From contig CM056724.1 in NCBI GenBank assembly GCA_029844215.1, positions 76,713,093 to 76,777,092 of the forward strand: a DNA stretch of 64,000 bases, written 5' to 3'. The notes beneath the pieces were generated by a model. It did not search any database. It was not told the DNA's origin and saw only the letters and a program-made list of their open reading frames with translations. This DNA is from Przewalskia tangutica. Its lineage: Eukaryota > Streptophyta > Magnoliopsida > Solanales > Solanaceae. The position numbers were made by a program, and so were the translations under genes. Positions 34,860 through 45,278 of the stretch are shown piece by piece. Position 1 is the stretch's first letter. Every line of letters begins with the position of its first letter.

Positions 34860-35037
34860 ATGCCTCCACGGAAGACGACCAGGGCCCAGAAGGGCAAGAC
34901 AGCAGCAAGAGCTGCTAGTGGTACGCAGAGGGTTACTAGGACTCAGGCCCAGACTGTGCCTGAGGTTGTGGGCGGGTCGGCGAGTTCAGCCATGCCGACA
35001 GTGTTAGAGGAGCCGAGAGCGGCCGTAGCTCCAGCCG
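34860..35037 (+). pseudogene. gag: gag N-terminus, truncated at a rearrangement
   Basis: ATG at 34860 opens MPPRKTTRAQKGKTAARAASG and the frame is intact for 59 codons of the basic, low-complexity Gag N-terminus. At 35037/35038 it changes abruptly into reverse LTR sequence, so the open frame to 35117 is a chimera. The matrix-like domain, knuckle and pol are absent. The element is the type B one whose LTR starts at 24346. Confidence 0.88.
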
Positions 35038-37143
35038 TGTCAAGTACTTTATACTTTTTAAACCAAGTGGCTTACACTTTTAAAACAACGCCAAGTATAC
35101 TTTTAAAACCCAAGTAACTCACACTTTTAAGATCAAGGCACTCACACCTTTTAAAATCAAGCCACTTATACTTTCCTATTCAAGACAAGTTCAATATTTA
35201 CAAACAAGTTACTTACATTTTTAAACTCAAGTAACTTACTCTTTTCAAAACAAGTAACCTATACCTTTAAATCAAGTTACTTTTCCTTTTCCAAAATCAA
35301 GTCGTTTATAAGTCAAGTCTCTTATCTTTCAAGATCAAGTCTCTTAACTGTCAAAATCAGGTCTCTTAGCCTTTAGAATAATCAAGCCATTCTTTTATCT
35401 TCATATAGTCGCTATAACTAACTTCCCATAAAGCTATTATAACACTTTATGTTTTAAACCAACCAAAGATAACCAAATTCATTTAACACATGTACGTCTA
35501 CCGTACTATATATTTCACAACAATCATGCTCAAGAGGATAGGAAGAATCACATACCTCATCGGCTAATCCACTTGCCAAGTCGAATATGCCGCGCGTAAT
35601 ATCAACCTATAATAAACAAATACGTCTATCAACGTCTAGACTTCTTCGTAGAATATTTTTAAGTATAGGGTCTCTTATTCTACGGAAAATCGGGCAACAC
35701 TTCCCCTGTTTTTACATACTTTTCCACCTTTTTCAAGGCCCGAAATTCAATAACCAACATGCCACATTTAAGGCGCAATAACACAACAATACCAAAAGGG
35801 GATTACACGCCTAACTGGACGTGTAAAAATTTTGCCCCATAATATACAAAATAGTCCATTAGTCCAAAGTAAATACAGTCCAAAGTAAATACTGTCCAAA
35901 GTAAATACAGTCCAATGTAAATACAGTCCAATGTAAATACAGTCCATTAGTCCACTAGTTGGTTTTCTTGGCCAACTACTATAATCAAACTTATCCAATT
36001 TTCGGCTAGCATGTCGAAATTACCTCTTAATCTTCCAACTTATATTCCAATCTTTATATAAGTTATAATTACTTTGTTATTAACTGTCAACATGTAATAG
36101 ATACGTTTTTACCATTTTAATGGCTAGCATGCCAATTTCTCCATATTAGCAACTTAACAAGGTCCAAATCCTTTTCATCTTCCTTCCATGTATCACAAAC
36201 TTATTTATATACAACCAACATATAATATCCAACTTCACAAGGAGGACAAAGTTCATTACCTCAAAGAGCCCAAAATAATCCAAGAACTAAAAGTCGATCC
36301 GTAACACGTTTAGCTCCTATTCCTTACGTTCCAATCCGCTCCAAGCAACCCTTAGAAGCTCCTAACCAACTCCTCTTCAAGATCCAACTTCAAAAAGTGA
36401 AGAACACTTTAGGATTCAAAGTAGCAAGTTTCGGCCAAGGGGTTTTTTAGGCTAGGGGTGTGAAATCTTGTCTAACACTTGGTTAATAACCTTCCTAACA
36501 CATCAAGGAAGAACACTTAAGAATTTAAGAATTTTTGGACAACAATTTGGTCAAGATATTGGCCATTGCCGAGAGCACAAGGAAAGGGAAGGAGTATTTT
36601 CTCAAGTCTTGCAATTAATTCTAAGTGTGGGATGAAGTCTTGCACCTATATGTGTATATATAAGACAACCAAGGGCTAGGATTGAAAAAATTGTGTGGAT
36701 TAGATTGGGGACAAGTGTGTGTGGGTCCCACAAGCCACTTGACCAACAAATATCTAGAGCCACTTGGCTTGTCCACATGATTTCGGCCAAGGGGCCACAT
36801 GGGGTGACATGTGTCGCCCTCCTATTCGTCCAAAATATTTCATCTTCCGAAAACATCCATATTGGCCAAAATCTCGAAAATAATGTGGGCCCCACAAAAC
36901 CGTAAATTTCTCCCGTGGGCCCCACGTGACCAATTCCGAAAAATAAAATCCATAATTCTATTATATTGCCAGAAGTCCAAATACCAAAATCGAGAATCCA
37001 ATTCCCAATAATAAACCTTTTTCCTTCACGAGGTTCAGAATATTTTCCGTCGGAAATTCAAAACTTTCTTCCCTTTCGTACTTAGTGTTATATTCTCGTA
37101 CGTACGTCCTCACATACATACTCTGGAACTACGGGGTGTAATA
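35038..37143 (-). repeat. 3' LTR piece (type A), truncated
   Basis: It is nearly identical to 26325-28432 of the first solo LTR, including the repeated CTGTATTTAC-like motifs. Its first dinucleotide next to the polypurine tract reads TA instead of TG on the minus strand (37142-37143). The missing part begins within the LTR with no terminal motif, so the left edge is a deletion or recombination point. Confidence 0.9.
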
Positions 37144-38127
37144 TTCTTCCCCCCTTAGAAACATTCGTCCCGAATGTTCCTTCTAAGTCTCCAAAAACAC
37201 ATGCGCCGGTATAGTCTTCACTACTATACTTACAAAACCAATTATGCCACGTTTAGCCATAATATAACACACGCGCAATACTTAAATCCACGCCAACGAG
37301 TAATCACCTCTAAAGTGTATAACATAACTAATAACTCTCACCCATGGTCTAAAGGATACTCTCTTCTCACCTTCACTTCACGTAAATAATCACTTCCATT
37401 CTTTTAACACATGTTCGCTTCTTTTCTTACTCGTCGTACCCTTCTCGTACACCCGAACTCTTTCTAGTACACGTACCATATTTCAGTTATCGCTTCAGTT
37501 TTCAAAATCTTGGGGTTACTACCTCCAAACTTGGTCATTATACTAGCTTCGATTTCCTTTAAGGCCATTCTCGGTCTTCACGACCCGATTCTGGTCGAAC
37601 GCATCCACGAACTCGTACAATGGTTACCTAAACTTAGGCCTTACACCCTCGTGACCCTATCACCTAGCGGGACCACCTCAAACCGACCCCACTTCATTCC
37701 GGGTTGCGGGTTGACCTGCGATTGGTCCTCAACCCGACTCATAATCGCACTAAATCCTCATTCCTCGTCCGGAACAAATCTCATTATTCAAGTCATGAAA
37801 GCCTAGTGGTCTTCTTAGCTTAACTACCCACTTTCATCTCACACCACTCATGGACTTATCACACAAATATACCCCACGTATACTATGTACCTCGACAAAG
37901 ATCAACCGTAAAATCTTTCACTCAAGACGGCCTTGTATCTAAGGTCTCAACGGTTATCAATATTCTAAGGCTTACAATTTCCATGCACCCAAACTTACCT
38001 TTCCCTCTAACCAGGTGTCTTAAACACAATTTACACAATACTAACCGAACATAATACTTAACACATAATCATCTTATCAACGCATACTAGTCTCTAAAGG
38101 GTTAAAGATATACCTGTAACTATTACT
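37144..38127 (-). other. Conserved non-coding tail, hairpin and polypurine tract (reverse)
   Basis: The polypurine tract is at 37144-37156 and the 8-bp hairpin at 37160-37178. The remaining 950 bp align by eye with the tail at 14382-15045 and the fragment 19373-20085, and in part with 45110-45278. No coding frame with family features was found. Confidence 0.82.
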
Positions 38128-39420
38128 TCACTTTCCCACCGTAAGGGCAAGGCGCATAGCTAAATAAGGCAATGAACCAGCCACTGATCCCGAATGCTGA
38201 GTCTTAACATCCACGATACCTCTGGTCGGACAATTCTTCGCAAAATGGCCCTGCCAGCCGCAAGAATAACAAACTCCCAAACTAGCACGACACTCCCCAT
38301 AATGGAGTTTACCATAATGGCCACACAGAGGTAGGGGTGGCCTCATCTGGCTAACACCCCTACTCCCCCGAAAACCTCAAACCTTGGAGCCCTGACCTGC
38401 TCCTGAATACCCCAGATGTCCTGAAGACTGTGTAGAAGTACTCTGTACTAGCTGAAGTGTATATCTAGCCTGCTGCTGAGGCTGTCCGCCTCGAAAGTTA
38501 CCATAGGACCCTGCTGTCTTGGCCCTCTTGTGCTGATCTCGGTTATTTCGTCGACCTCTACGTTCCTCAGTCCCCTGTGCATAAGCCTGGATGCGGGCAA
38601 TGTCCATGCCTGGCTGAAGAGCTACTCATGTACAACCCTCTGCTAGATAATCATCTAGCCCCGTGACATATCGGTGCACTCTATCCTCCATGTCTGCCAC
38701 TAGAGTGGGGGCATACCGAGCTAATGAGTCGAACTCTATGTTGTACTCCCGAACCGTCCGCCCATTCTGTCTCAACATCATAAAACTATCCACCTGGGCT
38801 CTCCTCCTCTGCGGAGGCAAGAAGTGGTTAAGAAATGCCTCTGAGAACTCGTCTCAACCAGCTGGAAACGCATGCTCCCCCCGGGACCGTTCCCATGAAT
38901 CAAACCAGTTAACTGCAATATCCCGCAGCCGATACGAACCCAGTACCACCGACTCGGCCTCTGAGGCCTTAATCACTCTCATGATCCGATATAGCTGTCG
39001 AATAAACTCCTGAGGATCATCCTCAGCTCTCGATCCATAAAACTCTGGTGGATTGCAACTCAAGAAGTCCCGAAGCCTCAAACTATCGGTTCTGGGGTGC
39101 ACCATTGGTACAACCGGAACCTCCGACTCTCGTCTGTTCTCATGCCTAGCCACGATCCTAGCCAGTAACTGGGCCATCTCTTTGTAACCCATATCCTCGG
39201 CTCCTGGTCGTGGAACTGGAGGCTCAGATATCATGGCCTCAGTAGATACTGTTGCCGCTGCTCTAAACTCTGCTGGGGCTGGCGGCGTCGCAGAACTCCC
39301 CGTATGAAGTACCACCTCAGGTATTGACTGGGCCTGTGCCCTCGCAACCCTCTGTGTTCTACTCGTAGCTCCCTCTGCTGCCTTGCCCTCCTGGGCTCTG
39401 GTTGCCTTGCGTAGAGGCGT
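38128..39420 (-). pseudogene. gag: gag pseudogene with one continuous frame and three stops
   Basis: Read on the minus strand, all 431 codons from 39420 to 38128 stay in one frame. The expected start is ACG instead of ATG. Three internal TGA codons interrupt it: after HAFPAG (a TGG codon elsewhere), before VALQPGMD (a glycine position) and after GQGSKV (probably CGA). Domains in order: basic N-terminus, MGYKEMAQLLARIVARHE, the retrotrans_gag core with PPEFYGSRAEDDPQEF, a QQQ-rich linker, a first knuckle degraded to C-x2-Y, and an intact knuckle CYSCGWQGHFAKNC. It is the best preserved gag here. Confidence 0.93.
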
Positions 39421-39610
39421 AACTGGTACATAAGAATACGTCAGAGGGAGTCCAACTTATAACACAACTCTAACGCACGATCTCAGAGTGAGAAGAATGG
39501 AAATTAATCCTAAATATCCTACAGCCTCTTGATTATAGGTGTGGTGCACAACACGCCGATAATCAAGACTCTACTAGATACGGTCTGTAGACACTTTCCG
39601 AGGACTAACT

Positions 39611-39622
39611 GCCCTGATACAA
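39611..39622 (-). other. Primer binding site (reverse), two mismatches
   Basis: The plus strand reads GCCCTGATACAA where a perfect site would read GCTCTGATACCA. It lies 4 bp from the LTR edge at 39627. Confidence 0.8.
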
Positions 39623-39626
39623 CTTT

Positions 39627-40206
39627 TGTTACGACTCAACCTCGGGCCCGCGAGTGGTGCCTTACCCCGGGAACCCTAGTGATAATACAACAGAGAAAAT
39701 CTATCAAGATCCGACCTCGAGCCCGCGACTGGTGCCTTACCCCGGGCACCCTAGTGATAATACATCAGAGAAAATCAGCGGAAATAAAACTCATAGACAT
39801 GGAACAATATAAAAGAAGAAACAGGCTAACCAATAATGTCACCTTTCTGCATATATATATATATATATAAAACCCGAACAGTTATCCTTTACAAGCCCAA
39901 CTCACTACAGTACTACAGACCTCTAAGAGTTTTTATAACAACTATGACGGGACAGGGCCCCGCCATACCCCTGAATGTACAAGAACCTACAATCTCAGGG
40001 AATCATACCAAAAGATAAGCCTCCGGAGAAACGGAGCTTCCCAAAACGCAGAACTGTGACCCTAAGAGAGAATATCAACAACCGGTGTACCTCTACCTGC
40101 GACATGAACGCAAACGGCGAGGTCGATAACAGTACCAAGTATGTGAAATCAAAATATCAGAATGAAATCATATGATCTATATAAAACAGGAGACATGTAT
40201 GATAAC
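39627..40206 (-). repeat. 5' LTR piece (type A) with duplicated terminus
   Basis: The terminal 75 bp (39627-39701) are repeated from 39702 on, as in 24514-24665. The three-hairpin region is at about 39940-40110. The piece stops at 40206, where a type B LTR is inserted (flank ATAAC). Confidence 0.88.
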
Positions 40207-43200
40207 TGTTACACCCCATAGTTCAAGGACATGTTTAAGAGAATATATGTAAGAAACACAAGACTTGAAAAGGGTACGAAAGGAAGAATTGTTTTTCCGA
40301 TGGAAAATCTTCCGAACGTCGGAAAGGAAAAATGTTCGTTGAAGAGAATTGGATTCTCAAAATGCATTAATTGAGGATTATGGAATGTATTATCATTATG
40401 GAAATTTATTTGTACGGATTTGGTCATGTGGGGCCCAACCGATGAATTTTACGTTTTGTGGGGCCCACGAGGGTTACAAAATTTTTATGGACGAATGGGA
40501 GGGAGACACGTGGCACCTCCCGCACAAGGTCTTGGACAAAATTTGCAAGGTTAAAATGGTCATTTGACCATTATGGATGATAAGTCTTGAAGCTTGATTT
40601 TGTTGACTTGTCAAAGGGCCACTTGGGCTTGATCCTAGTGAAACTCATCTTAGCCACCCATTTGTTTAAGTCTTGACCCTCCATAGTGTTATAAATACAT
40701 ACTAGTAGCAAGAATAGTTCCACACTTAGTCATATTTCAAGAAAATATTGAAGAACAAAGTGAGGGGGCTCTCGGCTTTAGGCATTTTTGGAAGACAAAA
40801 TTTTGCAATTGTGGATGATAATTCACAAGACTTAAACCCAAGGTCCCTAAGAGTATTGTATTGTTATCTCAATAGAAAGATCCCGGAAAAGTGGCGTTTT
40901 CGTATTAGTCGCAAGGCGGAAACTTAAGGAGTTCTTCAACTTTGAAGTTGGAACTTGAAGATGAGTTCTTCATAGGCTTATAAGGAGTGGTTGGAGCGGA
41001 TTGGAACATAAGAAAAGGAGCTAAGAATTGTTAAGGAGCGACTTTGAATCTTGGGAAGATTAAGGGCTTGTAAAGGTATAATTCTTGTCGTTTTAGTAAT
41101 TAAGATTACTTATTATTGTAGCTATGGATATTAGCAAGCATGAGGTGTTTATATTATGAAGAATGATATGTGTTATGGAATATTTGGATGGAATCCGACA
41201 AGTTGCATGATTTAGCCTTTAAGATTGTAATTCAATTTAGTTACTAGTTTAGTCGTCGCATGTTATCTAAAGAATTGATTAAGGTGGTTATAATTGCTAA
41301 GTTGTTTATGACTATATAACATGTTAGACCTAAGAAGTTGGATTGAAAAAGAATTGGAAAGAACTTTGTGTTATTGAATAAGTTAGCCGAGAATGGCCCT
41401 GATTAAGGACTTAGTTGGTATTAATTGTGGGGCGGAATTTTACACGTATTGTAAGGCGTGTAATCCCCTTTGATTGGTTGTTGTATTGAGCCTTAAATGT
41501 GGCGTGTTTGGTTATTGAATTCGGCCTTGAAAAAGGTGGCAAAGTATGTAGAAACAAAGGAAGTGCTGCCCGATTTTCCGTAGAATTTAGTGACTTTGCA
41601 CTTAGAATATTCTACGTTTAAAGCTAGAGGTTAATGGACGTATTATGGCCATTATAGGTGGAAGTACTAAGTATAGCGTGTTCTACTTGAAGGATGGAAT
41701 AGCTATCAAGGTTGAAGTACTTTGGAGCATTTTGCTATTTGTCGATAATCGTCGCGAGGTATGTGAACCTCTTCCTTCTTTTGACATGATTCTATGTATG
41801 GAATATACATGTGGTATTATTTCATGATTCCTTCTACTCTTAGAAGTTAAGAGGTATGTATGTTGATTTACTCTACGTAAGGGTTATGTCTAAGTTATCC
41901 TAAGTTCTTACCAAGTCTTATGGGGGATGTTGGTAAGAGTCGTTAGGAGGTATTTTGGAGCCAAGTTGACATGGCTAAGTTACGGCACAAATGAGAATAA
42001 GCATCGAACAAGCCACTGCAGCGTTAATAAAAGAAAATGTAATGACAATCAATTATGTTAAAACGAGTAGAATCCTCCATCTGCATAGAAACTAAGATAA
42101 GACAAAATTGTATTACATTTTCTAAATCATGGCTACTTGAATAAGATCGTTATAAATAAGTATAACTTATTCACAACGCACCAAAGTATATGTTACTTAA
42201 CTTATAAGAATTTACGTATGAAGTTTTAAGGCTATGGATCTCAAATTCTTAAAAGTTAAGAGACTTTATTTTTCAAGCTATGGGACTTGATTCTTAAAGG
42301 AAGAAATGAATTGATTTACAAGTATAGAATACACGATTTGGAAAGACTTGATTTCTAAAGTTAAGAAACTTTTTTTCTTAAAAGCTAAGAGACTTGAAGT
42401 ATTTTGAAAGCTATGTGATTTGATTTGAAAGTATAAGTCTCTTGGTTATACAAGGAATGAATTTGTCTAAGACATAAAGAGTTATAACGACTTTATGGGA
42501 AGTTGGTTATAACAACTTTATGGAAGATTAAAAGAATGGTTTTCTTCAGTAATATAAGCAAAGAAATGATTTGAAATAAAGAAGGGCAAATTGTTTTAAA
42601 GGTACCATTTGCTTAAGGTTTTAAAGAAAGAAGTCACTTGATTTAGAAGCCTATAAATGTATTTCTAAAAGGTATTGTGACTTGTCTTGAAAAGTAGATA
42701 TGACTTGATACTACGGTAGTTAGTATCTTGGAAGTTTTATTTGAAAGAGAATCATTTTAAAGGAGTAGAGGCACGTAGTACGTTGGGTTAAATTCCCGGA
42801 TTTTATATGACATTACCGCATCCCAGGATTGGGCCGGGAAGTATACCTTTATGGGCAGACTATGTGACCTTACCGCGTCCTAGGATTGGGCCGGGCAGTA
42901 TACCTTTATGGGCAGACTATGTGACCTTACCGCGTCCCAGGATTGGGCCGGGCAGTATACCTTTATGGGCAGACTATGTGACCTTACCGCCCCCGTGATT
43001 GGGCCGACGATACCTTATGGGCAGACTATGTGACCTTACCGCGCCCCGTGATTGGGCCGAGCAAGATACCTTTGGGCAGACTATGTGACCTTACCGCCCC
43101 GTGATCGGGCCGGCAAGATACCTTTATGGGCGACTATGTGACCTTACCGCCCCGTGATTGGGTCGGGCAAGATACCTTTATGGGCGACTATGTGACCTTA

Positions 43201-44425
43201 CCGCGCCCCGTGATTGGGCCGGCAAGATACCTTTATGGGCGACTATGTGACCTTACCGCGCCCCGTGATCGGGCCGGCAAGATACCTTTATGGGCAGACT
43301 ATGTGACCTTACCGCATCCCAGGATTGGGCCGGGCAGTGTACCTTTATGGGCAGACTATGTGACCTTACCGCATCCTAGGATTGGGCCGGGCAGTATACC
43401 TTTATGGGCAGACTATGTGACCTTACCGCGTCCCAGGATTGGGCCGGGCAGTATACCTTTATGGGCAGACTATGTGACCTTACCGCGTCCTAGTATTGGG
43501 CCGGGCAGTATACCTTTATAGGCAAACTATGTGACCTTACCGCGTCCCAGGATTGGGCCGGGAATTATACCTTTATCGGCAGACTATGTGACCTTACCGC
43601 GTCCCAGGATTGCGCCGGGCAGTATACCTTTATGGGCAGACTATGTGACCTTACCGCGTCCCAGGATTGGGCCAGGCAGTATACCTTTATGGGCAGACTA
43701 TGTGACTTTATCGCGTCCCAGATTTGGGTCGGGCAGTATAGGCGTCCCTCCATAAAGGGTCGGTTTATGTTATGCAAGGCAAGTAAGTTATATGGTAATG
43801 AACTTGACGATTTTTCCTAAGTATGTACATAAGAAAGTGACTATAACTTTTATTGAAAAATGGGAAAAGATAATAAGGTACGATTAAGTTCACGAGATGG
43901 TAATGACACGGTAGGATCTGGTATGTACCCTTTTTATACTTGCCCATGTCATTCTTTTGTACAGTTATGATTTGTTTCATCAGACTTATTTTCCGCTCCA
44001 TATTCGGTACTGTTATCGACTTCTTCGGGGCCGCGTTCATGTCCGCAGTTTAGGTATTACGATTGTGGATCCGCGAGCTTAGGATCCTGGTTCAGCATTT
44101 TGAGATGGCTCCAATGTTCCGGAGCTTGTCGTCATGGTTATGTATATTCAGGGGTACGGCGGGGCCTTGTCCCGCCATAGTATTTGTTCAAATCTAAGAG
44201 GTCTGTATTCATCTGTGGGCTGGACTGGCTAGAGTTGTTTTTACATTTTTAAACAGTGTAGACCCTTTCGGGTAACTATTATGATTATGGCAGCCTGATC
44301 GGCTTGGCCTTGGTTTTTTTTTTTTAAAAAAGGGGTGTTATTTATCTTTCGCAGTTTATTATGTTGTATGATTAGAAGGGTGCCCAGGTAGGGCACCAGT
44401 CGCGGCCCGGGGTCGGGTCGTGACA
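40207..44425 (+). repeat. 5' LTR (type B) expanded by a 17-unit array
   Basis: It runs from TGTTACACCCC to GTGACA, 4219 bp, the longest LTR here, of which about 940 bp are the array at 42808-43745. TATA-like TTATAAATA is at 40689-40697, the G-box block is near 40500 (altered to CACGTGG), the conserved GAGGTATGTG block is near 41740-41765 and the shared 190-bp module at about 41985-42195. A perfect primer site follows. Confidence 0.9.
42808..43745 (+). repeat. Hairpin minisatellite, 17 units of about 57 bp
   Basis: The unit contains TTACCGCGTCCCAGGATTGG and then GCCGGGCAGTATACC, giving stem CCCA-GGAT-TGGG inside CCG/CGG. Units 4-9 (about 42983-43300) are shorter and carry CCGTGATTGGG or CCG-TGAT-CGG variants. 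The 57-bp period keeps frames open on both strands; these are not genes. Confidence 0.92.
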
Positions 44426-44429
44426 AAAG

Positions 44430-44441
44430 TGGTATCAGAGC
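44430..44441 (+). other. Primer binding site, tRNA-iMet type
   Basis: A perfect TGGTATCAGAGC lies 4 bp after the LTR end at 44425. Confidence 0.92.
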
Positions 44442-45278
44442 AGTTAGTCCTCGGAAAGTGTCTACAGACCGTGTCTAGTAGAGTCTTGATTATCGGTGTG
44501 TTGTGCACCACATCTATAATCAGGAGGCTGCAGGACATTTAGGATTGGTTTCCATTCTTCTCACTCTGAGATCGTGCGATAGAGCTGTGTTGTTAGGGTC
44601 GTCTCTCCCTAACGAGTTATGTTGATTGCAGCTACGAGAAAGGCAGCAGTGACCCAAGAAGGACTATGTGGATTGCGTATCCAGGTTGGTAATGATTATA
44701 GTATAGTTGGTACTGTGACATAAATCTATACGGAGTTATGTATGAGGGTCAGACGCGTGTTGCCTAGAATGATTTTACATTACCAGGAGTTGGTAAAGAC
44801 TAACTAGATACCGGGAAGGTATGGAACAGTTAATGAATTCTCGCCAAGGTCTTGTGTTTTATTTTGAGATAATTGGGAAAGGATGAGCTGTCTGACAGGG
44901 CAATGAACCCTTAAGAAGTCATGTTAAGAAACTTAATGGAATACCATGTTAAAATATTAAGCTACGTGGTAGGCTTAAGAGAATTGTACGGATGAGGTCC
45001 GTATAGAGTAAGTAATGGTTTTTGTGATCAAGATGACACGATTATGGTATTATGAGAAGTTATTGTACCCGTTTACGGGGGGGACTGGTAAGGTAGGCTT
45101 GGATCATGGGAATTGCGAGCCTAAGAATATTGATGACCGCTGAGACCTTAGATGTACTAGGTCTTCTGGGGTAGAAAGATTTATTATAGACCAAGAATAA
45201 GAGTTAAGTGTGACGGCGGGTCGGGGTGAGGACCTGTTACGGGTCGCCCCATAGCCTGAAATAGAGTGGGATCAATTG
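44442..45278 (+). other. Internal remnant of the type B element, gag lost
   Basis: The leader up to about 44630 matches the other elements, but only a few bases of gag start are recognisable (near 44635-44670). The rest is tail sequence, matching 14382-15080 and the reverse tails at CCTAAGAATATTGATGACCG and at the GGGTCGGGGTGAGGACC segment. It is cut at 45278 by a type C LTR before any polypurine tract. No coding frame is supported. Confidence 0.75.

Larger units (their letters stand above)
35038..40206 (-). mobile_element. Reverse pol-less Ty3/gypsy element, both LTRs truncated
   Basis: From right to left on the minus strand: 5' LTR piece (39627-40206), primer site, gag, non-coding tail, polypurine tract and 3' LTR piece (35038-37143). 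The interior is only 2.48 kb and has no pol. The right LTR is cut by the B element that starts at 40207; the left LTR lacks its last 1.8 kb at the junction with gag at 35037. It parallels 9670-18552 in design. Confidence 0.9.

Noticed and set aside
42807..43777. Long open frames on both strands with 19-residue repeats
   Set aside because: They exist because the tandem unit is 57 bp, a multiple of three. No start context or domain supports a protein, and the array lies inside an LTR.
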